Below are positions 34,101-41,600 of a DNA stretch of 49,210 nucleotides, in pieces (the stretch's first letter is position 1; each line of letters begins with the position of its first letter). The position numbers were made by a program, and so were the translations under genes. The notes beneath the pieces were generated by a model. It saw only the letters and a list, made by a program, of their open reading frames with translations, was not told the DNA's origin and ran no database searches. Origin of the DNA: Gallionella sp. Its GTDB lineage: Bacteria > Pseudomonadota > Gammaproteobacteria > Burkholderiales > Gallionellaceae. The stretch covers positions 1-49,210 of the forward strand of contig JAUYJO010000097.1 in assembly GCA_030700315.1 (NCBI GenBank). Direction: 5' to 3'.

Positions 34101-34578
34101 TCTCCTGGTGAACGCGCTCTACCCGATCCCGGATTCGGCACAGGAAAAATTTGCCTGCGAAAATCTCATCGCCGAGCTGGGGATGAATGACAGGGTCACG
34201 CTGGTCACCGATTATCTGCCGGATGCGGAAAGCCTGAACTGGCTACAAATGGCCGACCTGATCGTTTTTCCCTACCAGTACACCCAGGAATCGTCGAGTG
34301 CGGCCGTGCGCATGGGCATCGCCGCAAGGCGCCCAGTTGCCGTCACCCCTCTGCCGATATTTGGCGACGTGGAAGAAATCGTACAGACCCTGCCCGGAAC
34401 CGCACCCGAACAGATCGCCGCAGGCATTGCCGCGCTACTTGCCGACCCAGCGCTACTCGCCAGCAAAGAAGCGCGCGCCACAAGCTGGCGCGAAGCCCGC
34501 CGCTGGCCGCTGCTGTCCGCCCGTTTGCTGAACCTCATTGACGGCTTGGCCAATCCTTTGCCGCGTTCGTATGAGTGA
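31099..34578 (+). CDS. Three-module glycosyltransferase (three GT-B domains in one chain)
   Basis: A 1159-residue protein. Module 1 (about 1-375) ends with EHEGFGMPLIEAMLFDVPVV; module 2 (about 380-780) has VLPSRAEGLGLPAAEAMLFG; module 3 (about 790-1155) has IGWLTTWNTRCGIAAYSAHL and FPYQYTQESSSAAVRMGIAA. Modules 1 and 2 keep the E-x7-E motif of GT4; module 3 has a diverged form. Two REP-like insertions are translated: near residue 172 (HPNPASGGIGAG) and near 533-555 (VRHLSRLRERVGERGG), each just before the first strand of a C-terminal Rossmann half (NILFVGR, RFLHVSS). Start at 31099 (MKIDAIHQFHPCCDAGDGIT) is preferred over 31048. It probably polymerises the repeat unit. Confidence 0.82.
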   Translation: MKIDAIHQFHPCCDAGDGITNGMLYAQRILRSLGYESEIYCDHIPRALNRIIKPSANFCDTSGQILLVHHSLGYENDAWLHRLKTPKVLVYHNITPEHLLPAEGPLRFLSRLGREQLGRWKDGFAGAIGDSELNSAELCENGYATPVILPLLVDCERVLSAPWITPNLHPNPASGGIGAGHDETFNILFVGRICENKRQDLLLDIYAEFCHFFTRPSRLILAGGATSSSFAETLRAKAAALGIADAVEMPGKVTDEELYGYYREADVFVCMSEHEGFGMPLIEAMLFDVPVVAYAAGNVPDTMGEGGLLVDSQEPARIAALLHLIATEPGLRRRMIAGQRANLQRFAYPGVRCQLADFLKSLGVENVPVMPEKTAPAQPYWRIEGPFDSSYSLAVVNRHLADALQQRGYDVGLRSMEGSGDFPPDTNFLAAHPTSARMAERAGKPDIPEVSLRFCYPPRTGGMLGVVRAMHSYGWEESAFPPQYVEWFNSKLDLVTVLSPLVEKILRDSGVRVPMAVVGGGADHLVNVKLAKRFVRHLSRLRERVGERGGHSEPNYHGRLFAKPIDLPQPLDRDLGSKRFRFLHVSSCFPRKGVDALLAAYGKAFRATEDVALVIKTFPNPHNDVPRQLAELRTSDPAYPEVVLINEDIPDTELVSLYRACHAFVLPSRAEGLGLPAAEAMLFGLPVIATGWGGQTSFCTEETAWLCDYRFAAARTHLGIEHSAWAEPDVGDLARLLREVRFADQSALDKRTSAARERVLADFTWARVAEKTEQAVAAVQAMPMLREEPHIGWLTTWNTRCGIAAYSAHLCAALPTDRLTILANRSASLNGEDQENVVRCWNASSEETLDDLCSEVLARGIGALVIQYNFGFFGLPVLARLIERMKAAGVAVHCFFHATTDVYHGAELRTLSDISAPLGQADRLYVHGLDDLNRLKGFGLVDNVVYFPHGVYDQPPADVEALKAARGLSGQRIVASYGFLLPPKGLQALIRAVAGLKDIHLLLVNALYPIPDSAQEKFACENLIAELGMNDRVTLVTDYLPDAESLNWLQMADLIVFPYQYTQESSSAAVRMGIAARRPVAVTPLPIFGDVEEIVQTLPGTAPEQIAAGIAALLADPALLASKEARATSWREARRWPLLSARLLNLIDGLANPLPRSYE
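31599..31632. repeat. Short REP-like insertion inside glycosyltransferase module 1
   Basis: CCCCAACCCCGCAAGCGGGG is the REP core, read in frame as HPNPASGG. It sits between the two Rossmann halves of module 1, a loop that can take extra residues. Confidence 0.6.
32672..32762. repeat. REP-like insertion inside glycosyltransferase module 2
   Basis: GTTAATGTGAAACTCGCGAA is the inverse of the tail element, followed by the palindrome CTCTCACGCTTGCGGGAGAG and GGTTGGGGAGAGGGGTGGGC. It is translated without a stop as roughly 28 residues between the two halves of module 2. Confidence 0.75.
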
Positions 34579-34821
34579 CTACTGCGTTACCCTCTCCCCC
34601 TGCCCCTCTCCCGCAAGCGAGAGAGGGGGGTCAAATGTGCCAACTTCCGCTTGTGTTGGGGGGGAGCTAAGTGTTCCCACTTCCGCTTGCGCCAGAGAGT
34701 GGAGCATCAATGATGTGAGAGGATGGAACCTCAATGATGTGAAAAAGTGGAACCTCAATGAGAAGGCCTGTCACTCCCCTCTCCCGCGCGCGGGAGAGGG
34801 GCTGGGGGAGAGGGTGTCGCC
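34579..34821. repeat. Intergenic repeats: two REP-like copies and a 24-bp minisatellite
   Basis: A REP-like copy lies at 34588-34632 and another at 34772-34816. Between them TGGAACCTCAATGATGTGAA recurs at a 24-bp period (starting 34700, 34724 and 34748), and CACTTCCGCTTG or a near copy occurs twice before that. The second REP copy ends GGGGGAGAGGG at 34804-34814, 7 bases before the GTG start of the next gene, and so appears to supply its ribosome binding site. Confidence 0.7.
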
Positions 34822-35772
34822 GTGCCTAAAAAAATCAGCCTAGTCATCCCCGCACACAACGAAGGCGAGGCGATTTATGCCAACCTCGCCACCATTCTCG
34901 CTGCGGTGCCAGAAGCCGGTGCAGACCTTGCGTTTGAAGCCATTGTTATCGACGACGGCTCGACCGACGACACCGCCGCCGAAGTGCTGCGTTTTTCCGC
35001 GCACGACCCGCGCGTCAGCCTGGTCGCCTTCACCCGCAATTTCGGCAAGGAAGCCTCCATCCTTGCGGGCTTGGACCATGCTGGCGGCGAGGCGGTGATC
35101 GTCATGGATGCCGACCTGCAACACCCGCCGGCGCTCATCGCGCAAATGGTCGCACTGTGGCGCCAGGGTTTTGCGGTAGTCGAGGCGGTCAAACAGGATC
35201 GCGGTGCCGAAAGCGCGGGCAGCCGCCTGTTCGCCTGGCTGTTCTATGCGCTGTTCCGCCGCTCCTCCGGATTCGATCTCGCCACGCGCTCCGACTTCAA
35301 ACTGCTGGATCGTTCTGTGGTGGAAGCCTACCGCGCTCTCCCCGAAAACCGCCGCTTCTTTCGCGGCCTGATCGCCTGGCTCGGGCATCCGCTGGCCCAG
35401 ATCCCCTTTTCCGTGCCGCCCCGCCAAGGCGGAAAATCGCGCTGGGGAACCTTCAAACTGCTGCGTTACGCCATCGACAACCTGACCGCCTTCTCCGCGA
35501 TACCCCTGCACATCGTCAGTTGGCTGGGCGCGGCCATGCTCCTGCTGGGCATGGTCATCGGCACGGCCAGCCTAGTGCAAAAATGGCGCGGCGAAGCGCT
35601 GGACGGCTTCACTACGGTGATCCTCCTCATCGTGATCGCCAGCGGCGTACTGATGGTCAGCCTGGGCGTGATCGGCCACTATCTGGCCTGCATCTACGAC
35701 GAGCTCAAACATCGCCCCGCCTACATCCTCAAGCCGCAGCGCCGCGATGAACCATGCCGCGAGGAGCCATGA
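34822..35772 (+). CDS. GT2-family membrane glycosyltransferase (DPM1/ArnC/GtrB-like)
   Basis: A 316-residue enzyme. The cytoplasmic GT-A domain has KISLVIPAHNEGEAIYANLA, the metal-linked IDDGSTDDTAA and VIVMDADLQHPPALIAQMVA (DxD-like DAD), and RSDFKLLDRSVVEAYRALPE. Two C-terminal membrane segments follow (SWLGAAMLLLGMVIGTASLV and TTVILLIVIASGVLMVSLGV). This layout loads a sugar on undecaprenyl phosphate for transfer outside the cytoplasm. It starts with GTG at 34822 and overlaps the small membrane protein by ATGA. The pair probably adds side sugars to a glycan or lipid A in the periplasm. Confidence 0.88.
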   Translation: MPKKISLVIPAHNEGEAIYANLATILAAVPEAGADLAFEAIVIDDGSTDDTAAEVLRFSAHDPRVSLVAFTRNFGKEASILAGLDHAGGEAVIVMDADLQHPPALIAQMVALWRQGFAVVEAVKQDRGAESAGSRLFAWLFYALFRRSSGFDLATRSDFKLLDRSVVEAYRALPENRRFFRGLIAWLGHPLAQIPFSVPPRQGGKSRWGTFKLLRYAIDNLTAFSAIPLHIVSWLGAAMLLLGMVIGTASLVQKWRGEALDGFTTVILLIVIASGVLMVSLGVIGHYLACIYDELKHRPAYILKPQRRDEPCREEP

Positions 35773-36089
35773 AAGAACCCCTGATCGTTCTCCTGGCCGT
35801 TCTCTGCAACGTCGGCGCCCAAGTGGCCCTGAAGCGCAATGCCGACACCTCGACCTATTTTTCGCCGTGGGTGATCTTCGCCCTCGCGCTCTATGGCGCC
35901 AGCTTCTTTCTCACCATACGCGTGCTCGCCGTCAACGCGCTATCCGTCGCATCACCCGTGATGGCCGGCGCCACCTTTTTGTTGATCGCGATGGCAGCGG
36001 TTACCCTGTTTGGCGAATCGCTGCCCTTGGCCAAAATCGCCGGCATGACATTGATCGTGGCGGGCATCGCCTTGCTGGCCTGGCGCTAA
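35769..36089 (+). CDS. Small EmrE/ArnE-like membrane protein (probable lipid-linked sugar flippase)
   Basis: A 106-residue protein with four hydrophobic helices (IVLLAVLCNVGAQVALKRNA, PWVIFALALYGASFFLTIRV, ASPVMAGATFLLIAMAAVTL, IAGMTLIVAGIALLAW). The topology and AQVALKR and FGE blocks fit the SMR/EamA group. The start at 35769 has GAGGAG just upstream. Fused translation with a GT2 sugar-loading enzyme points to an ArnE/ArnF-like role, turning undecaprenyl-phosphate sugar to the periplasmic side. A drug efflux role is less likely because of the setting. Confidence 0.75.
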   Translation: MKEPLIVLLAVLCNVGAQVALKRNADTSTYFSPWVIFALALYGASFFLTIRVLAVNALSVASPVMAGATFLLIAMAAVTLFGESLPLAKIAGMTLIVAGIALLAWR

Positions 36090-36245
36090 CACCCACGAGA
36101 TTTTTCTTTGTTCTTCCGGGAAAAGCGGTTTCGTTCACCACCTACCCCCAGATTCCGCTGCGCTTTATCCGTGCTACGCGACCTTGGTTGTAATGGCGAT
36201 ATGCTGTCATAATGACGACTGCAATATGATAGCAAGGAGGTTGTT

Positions 36246-36476
36246 ATGAAAGCATTGAGCATTCGCAATCTGCCCGATGAGGTTTACGAGGCGCTGAAGA
36301 TAATGGCGGCGACCAACCACCGCAGCATGCAGGAACAGGTACGCTGCATGATCGAGCGGGAAGCCAGATTGGCCGCAGGTTCCGGTCTGGCGGAGGCGCG
36401 TGCGTGGCGGGTGCGGCTGACAGGGCGCAGCCTGGGCGATACGGTGGAAGACGTGCGACAGGATCGCGCAAGATGA
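36246..36476 (+). CDS. FitA/VapB-like ribbon-helix-helix antitoxin
   Basis: A 76-residue protein with the FitA-type N-terminus: MKALSIRNLPDEVYEALKIM, AATNHRSMQEQVRCMIEREA. These are the beta-strand and two helices of a ribbon-helix-helix dimer that binds the operon promoter. The C-terminal tail (GRSLGDTVEDVRQDRAR) would block the PIN-domain toxin. GAAGGAGG-like AAGGAGG lies 6 bases before the ATG. The stop overlaps the toxin start by ATGA. Confidence 0.88.
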   Translation: MKALSIRNLPDEVYEALKIMAATNHRSMQEQVRCMIEREARLAAGSGLAEARAWRVRLTGRSLGDTVEDVRQDRAR

Positions 36477-36877
36477 TGTGGGTGATCGATACCTCGGCGC
36501 TGATTCGTTTGTATGTGCCCGATGGTCCGCTGCATCCGCAGATTGAAACTGCCTTCAACCAGGCGGCCAGCGGCGCGGAGCTGGTGTTGGCGCCGGAGCT
36601 GTTGTTGGCGGAAGCGGCCAATGTGTTGCTGCGTAAGCGGCGACGGAGTGAGCTGACGGCACAGGAACTGATCGAGCTTCTTCAAGCGGTTGGGTCGCTG
36701 CCGATCCGCTTTTGCGGGCATGCCGATTTGATTTTGCCGGCATGCACCTTGGCGGAGGCACATGGCTTGAGCGTCTACGATGCGCTGTACCTGGCGCTGG
36801 CCGAACGGCACGGCGCGCGGCTGATCACCAGCGACGACGCACTGGACAAAGTGGCGCGCAATCTTGGTCTGGCGTAA
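36473..36877 (+). CDS. vapC: VapC-like PIN-domain toxin
   Basis: A 134-residue PIN-domain ribonuclease. Acidic active-site residues are visible: D in WVIDTSALIRLY (about 6), E in LLLAEAANVLLRKRRR (about 44), D in GLSVYDALYLALAERHGARL (about 104) and D in LITSDDALDKVAR. Length is standard. The start is one of two adjacent ATGs (36473 or 36476) in the ATGA overlap with the antitoxin. Together they form a complete type II module. Confidence 0.9.
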   Translation: MMWVIDTSALIRLYVPDGPLHPQIETAFNQAASGAELVLAPELLLAEAANVLLRKRRRSELTAQELIELLQAVGSLPIRFCGHADLILPACTLAEAHGLSVYDALYLALAERHGARLITSDDALDKVARNLGLA

Positions 36878-37817
36878 TGGCAGGGGTCGTATTCTGAAGT
36901 GTTCGGGGATCCTGATTAGCCACGAAGTTCAGCAAGTTGAAGCCCCCGCTTCGCTCCCCTCGCCCACTTGTGGGAGAGGGGCTGGGGGAGAGGGTGCGCA
37001 CGTAAAAATCTGGTTTTCTCAACGGTTTTCCCTCTCCCTAACGGGCATGGCGTCGTTGCCGCACTCGATAATGAAATACCATGCCCGCCCCCTCTCATCA
37101 ATCCTCTGTATGAAACAGCTAGCCATTCGACTAAGCTGCTAAAAACTGCAGCTAAGTCACTGGTTATCCCGCAAGCGGGGGAGAGGAGTTTAAGCACCCT
37201 CTCTCCCCTCGCGGGATAACCAGCGACCCTTCGACAGACTCAGGACAGGCTTGGCTGCGGTCGTTTGCGGCATAGTCGAATGGCTAGTTGTTTCACCCAG
37301 CCGTTGTAGGTCGGAAAAGCGCAGCGCCTTCCGACAAATCCATGTCGGATAGCTTTGCATAGCCATCTGACTAGGTCGTCAAAGAACGACGGCCAAGTCA
37401 TTGGTTAACGCTGCGCTCATCCGACGAAAGCTGCCGCCTTTTTGGTTCCGGCTTGTCCGGTTTAGGAACCTCTAAAAATTGCACTCCGACAAGTTCAGTA
37501 CGAACTGGCACTATGCAAATCAATTGGTTACCGTTCGCGCTGAGCTTGTCAAAGCATGAACGAACAATTTTTAGAGATACACGTAACCCGAAAGGGCTAC
37601 CCGAAATAACTATGTATTTCGGCATATAGGCATTACTTGGAAAATGGTGCAATCTGCGCCCTCGATGTTTCAGAGAGTCGCCATGGGATGCATTCGAAAG
37701 TGGTTGTCGCCAAGCAATAACCCCTCTCCACTCGCGGTAGAAAGGGTGAAAGCCTCTGCACGCCCACTATTTTTAAATACTGGCGTGTCCGCGAGATTTT
37801 GGCGGGGAGGCGCCGGA
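36878..37817. repeat. Gene-free stretch filled with nested palindromic repeats
   Basis: About 940 bp with no gene. In order: a half-end CTGATTAGCCACGAAGTTCA (36914) beside a REP-like copy (about 36954-36995); the GGGCATGGCG/CCATGCCCGC hairpin (about 37049-37087); the hairpin element at 37117-37165; a REP core; the inverted hairpin element at 37218-37289 with an inserted TTCGACAGACTCAGGACAGG; a GTCGGA...TCCGAC MITE-like element (about 37305-37435) with another hairpin copy nested in it (37357-37406); and an element with 12-bp ends CTCTAAAAATTG (37470-37481) and its inverse (37565-37576). A degenerate REP lies near 37725. Confidence 0.7.
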
Positions 37818-38290
37818 ATGGGTTTCCTGATTGACACCAACATTCTGTCCGAACTCCAAAAGGGTGAGCGGGCGGAGAGTGGCGTCAAGACTTGGTGCGC
37901 CAATTGTGAGGCGGAAGATTTGTTTCTCACAGTGTGGGTTGTCGGTGAAATCAGGCAAGGCATCGAGCGCTTGAGACGGCGCTATACGTGAACATTTGAA
38001 AGTGGAGGGCAACCCCAAACCCCTCCCATCCCCCCACTTCGACAAGCTCAGGACATGCTTGCCATGGGAGGAGCATGATGGCTCTCCCCCTGACAAGGGG
38101 GAGTTGGAGGGGGTTTGTTTTTAAAGTGAACCACCACTTTGGAATACACCCGCGCGACACCGTTCAAGCGGAACGGATCGGACTGCGCCTTGCCGACGTG
38201 CTGGAGCATGGGCTGACTCTGCACACACGCAATGCGCGCGACATCAAACGCAGCGGAGTGGTTGCCTCAATCCTTTTTCCGGCCAGTTGG
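37818..38290 (+). pseudogene. vapC-like PIN toxin gene broken by a repeat
   Basis: The 5' part (37818-37991, start ATG) codes for MGFLIDTNILSELQKGERAE through FLTVWVVGEIRQGIERLRRR, the first half of a FitB/VapC-type PIN domain, then stops one residue later. After a repeat (about 37990-38130) the 3' part appears in another frame: LADVLEHGLTLHTRNARDIK RSGV at about 38190-38265, which is the family's end (HGLTL-TRN-DI--SGV). About 60 middle residues are missing, including the third acidic residue region. No antitoxin gene is seen upstream, so it is a dead orphan. Confidence 0.75.
37990..38130. repeat. Composite repeat inserted in the vapC pseudogene
   Basis: The segment has CCCCAAACCCCTCCCATCCC, TTCGACAAGCTCAGGACATG, CTCTCCCCCTGACAAGGGGG and GAGTTGGAGGGGGTTTG, the same order as the composite repeats at 5921, 11020, 18142 and 21468, but it lacks the hairpin element. 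It falls exactly between the two halves of a PIN-domain gene. Confidence 0.75.
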
Positions 38291-38663
38291 GCGCATGGAT
38301 CTTTTGAGTGGGCAACGTACTATGCGCCCCGATTGTAAAACCACAAATGCCGCGCGGCTAAATCGCACCCCTGAAACGGTCGCGGTTGTCGTGGGCAAAT
38401 CACTGCCGGGCTGGCTGCAATAGTGTAATCAGGAAATCTAAGGGAGAAAGACAATGCTTCAGGTGCTGGTGGATAACGTGCGGGGGATGGTGAAACGGCT
38501 TGGTGGCGACCAGATTCAGCGTGATGAGCGTAGCCCGGATGGAATGCAATGGAATCCGGGGGGATGCGCACGATCCAAAGCACTCAGGATTACGCGAGCC
38601 AGCCCTGTCGATGGGCTTCATCCATGCGACGAAACTGCCCCTTATTGTATATGGGGAAGCATT

Positions 38664-41600
38664 ATGAGAAATGGGCATCATTCTTTTGTGAATTCCGTAT
38701 TTGCGGGAGTCGTCACAATTATTTTTTTTCTGTATGCCTCAACTGCGATGGCTGTGACACCACGCATTGCTGCGGGGGGCACTTATACTGTTGCTCTGAA
38801 ATCCGACGGTAGCATATGGGCGTGGGGGGACAACTATGATGGCCAGCTTGGCGATGGCACCACCAATAGGAGCCTCGTACCCAAGCAAATTGGCACTGGC
38901 TATACCGCGATTTCTGCGGGGAACTATGCCACCTTTGCCCTCAAGTCAGACGGCAGCCTGTGGGCATGGGGGTGTGGGATTGGCGACGGCACCAACAACT
39001 GTATCTACGTACCCAAGCAGATCGGAACGGGCTACACGACGATTTCGGCAGGGGAAGCTCACGCCGTTGCCCTCAAGTCCGATGGCAGCCTGTGGGCGTG
39101 GGGTTCGAATGGGCATGGTCAACTTGGCGACGGTACCACCAACAGAAGCTACGTGCCCAAGCAGATCGGAAACGGCTACATGACGATTTCGGCAGGGGAA
39201 GCTTACACCGTTGCCCTTAAGTTCGACGGCAGCCTGTGGGCGTGGGGGTATGGTTTTAGTGGTCGGCTTGGCGACGGCACTGGGGCCGATAGCTACGTGC
39301 CCAAGCAGGTCGGCACCGGCTACACGGCGATTGCGACAGGTGCCGATCACACCGTTGCCCTCAAGTCCGACGGCAGCCTGTGGGCGTGGGGTTCGAACTG
39401 GTATGGAAAACTTGGCGACGGTACCACCAACAGTAGCTTTGTGCCCAAACAGATTGGCGCGGGTTACACCGCGATTGCGGCGGGAAGTGCTCATACCGTT
39501 GCCCTAAAGTCCGATGGCAGCCTGTGGGCGTGGGGCTCGAATGAGTATGGCCAACTTGGTGACGGCAACATTGCTACCGAAAGCCACGTACCCAAGCAAA
39601 TCGGCACCGGCTACACGGCAATTGCGGCTGGAACCTCTCCAGTACAAGCCGTTCACACTGTTGCCCTCAAGCCCGACGGTAGCCTGTGGGCCTGGGGGTT
39701 CAATTCAAGAGGTCAGCTTGGCGACAACACCACCACCACCCGATATAGCCCGGTACAGGTTCTTGGCTCTGGCGGAGTAGGTTTTCTAAATCTGATTAGC
39801 AGTACTGTCACACCTACCCTAACGTATTCGCTTGATACCTCATCCCTCACCTTCTCTCCCACCCCTGTGGGTTCCAGTAGCTCTAAACAATTCGCCACCC
39901 TGACCAATACAGGAAACGCCAGTCTTTCAATCAGCAGCATTGCCTCATCCAGCAGCAATTTTCAGGTTTCTGGAACCTGTTTGGGAACGCTTTCGCCTGG
40001 TCAGAACTGCACGATCAGTATCATGTTTTCTCCGTCCTCTACCGGATCAACCTCTGGGACGATTTCAATTGTTTCAAACGCCACCAACTCCAGCACGATT
40101 TCTGTAAGCGGATCAGGGATCAACCAAACCGTAGGGTACACACTCGACTACAGCTCACTCGATTTTGGTTCGTTGGCGGTGGGCACGCAAAGCCCATCTC
40201 AGCGGGTGGTTCTGACCAACAATGGAACGAACAGTGTCACGATCAACGCGATTGCATCGGGCAGCGGCGATTTCCAGATTTCCTCCGACACCTGTTCCGC
40301 GAAAACCATTTCGCCTAACGCTGCCTGCTTTATCAATGTGATCTTTGCCCCGACCACCCCCGGGCAGAAATCGGCAACGGTCGGCATTAGTTCGAATGCC
40401 TCTTATGGCCCCGGCGGTTTCTCCGTGACGGGCACGGCGACTGCCGCTCAAACCACATTGCCTGACCTTGTAGTAAGCGCGTTAACCGCCCCTTCATCCG
40501 GAACCGCCGGAGGGCAGATCACCATGTCAGTTACCGTCGCCAACCAGGGAACGGCAAGCGCAGGAGCTTATAGACTAGGATTTTATTTTTCAACGGACTC
40601 AACGATCACAACCGGCGACATCTTTTCCGGCACAACTTGCAATATGTCCGCACTGGCGGCGGGTGCTTCGTCTTCATGCACAGGTGCGGTCACTGCTCCC
40701 AACTCGTTGTTACCCGGTAACTATTATTTCGGCGCAATTGTCGATGATATCGCAACGGTTAGCGAGGGTAACGAGGGAAACAATACCCGGGCGCAATCAA
40801 TCACCTTGAGCGCTTCTGTAACGACGGCTTGCAGCCAGATCGATGACCCTGCCATACCGCGCCCGGGGAATATCGATTTTCTCGTGCAATATACGACCGC
40901 GCAGAAGCACCACGCAAAATACAACGTCGGCCTTGCGCAGTTTGGCGCATCGATTGCGCAGGATGTTTACGAGGACGATTTCGAGTCGTATTCGCGCACA
41001 TTGTGCGCGTCGGGTTTCGATGTTGCGCCCTTGGTTCAGTATGATCGCGTGGACGATCCAAATTTGACCAGAACCCTGTCCGATGCAACTTTTGCCGCAG
41101 AGCAGGCTTTGCAGGCGGTCGTGGGCGTAAAGCAGGCCAGTATCGGCGGACAGACCAGAAAAATCATCACCATCGGTTTTCGCGGGTCGCAGGAGCATGA
41201 GGATTGGGCCGTCAATCTCGTGCATTCGAGCGAATCGGCTTTCGCATCGTCATCGGCCAAGGGGAAGGCGCACAAGGGTTTCCTGCAATACATGCAGGCG
41301 TTCGAACGCATGGAGTCGGCGACGCTGGTTGGCGGGATTCCGCTTGCGCAGCTACTTCAGAATGCCACAACCAATGGCGACCTGATTTTCGTAACCGGGC
41401 ATAGCCTGGGGGGAGCCGTGGCCAATCTTTATGCCGCGCGCCTGCATGACCGCGGTGTGCCTCGCGACAATCTCCAAATCTATACCTATGGGCAACCGGC
41501 GGCGGGTGACAAAAATTTTACGGCTTATTATTTCAACTCCGCCCCCTATTCGCCTAACGGGTACACGAAGCTGAATCATTTCCGCGTGCGGAACTATCGG

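Noticed and set aside
34538..34843. 101-codon frame across the REP/minisatellite region
   Set aside because: It is made of repeats (WNLNDVKK-type units) and overlaps the GT2 gene; no ribosome binding site or homologous domain.
36878..37643. Possible small genes between vapC and the second PIN fragment
   Set aside because: All open frames here consist of translated palindromes with no independent start signal or family motif.
38454..38663. Upstream extension of the giant protein by 70 residues
   Set aside because: It has an acceptable ribosome binding site, but it would bury the signal peptide and includes a GCCCGGATGGAATGCAATGG segment that looks like repeat DNA.
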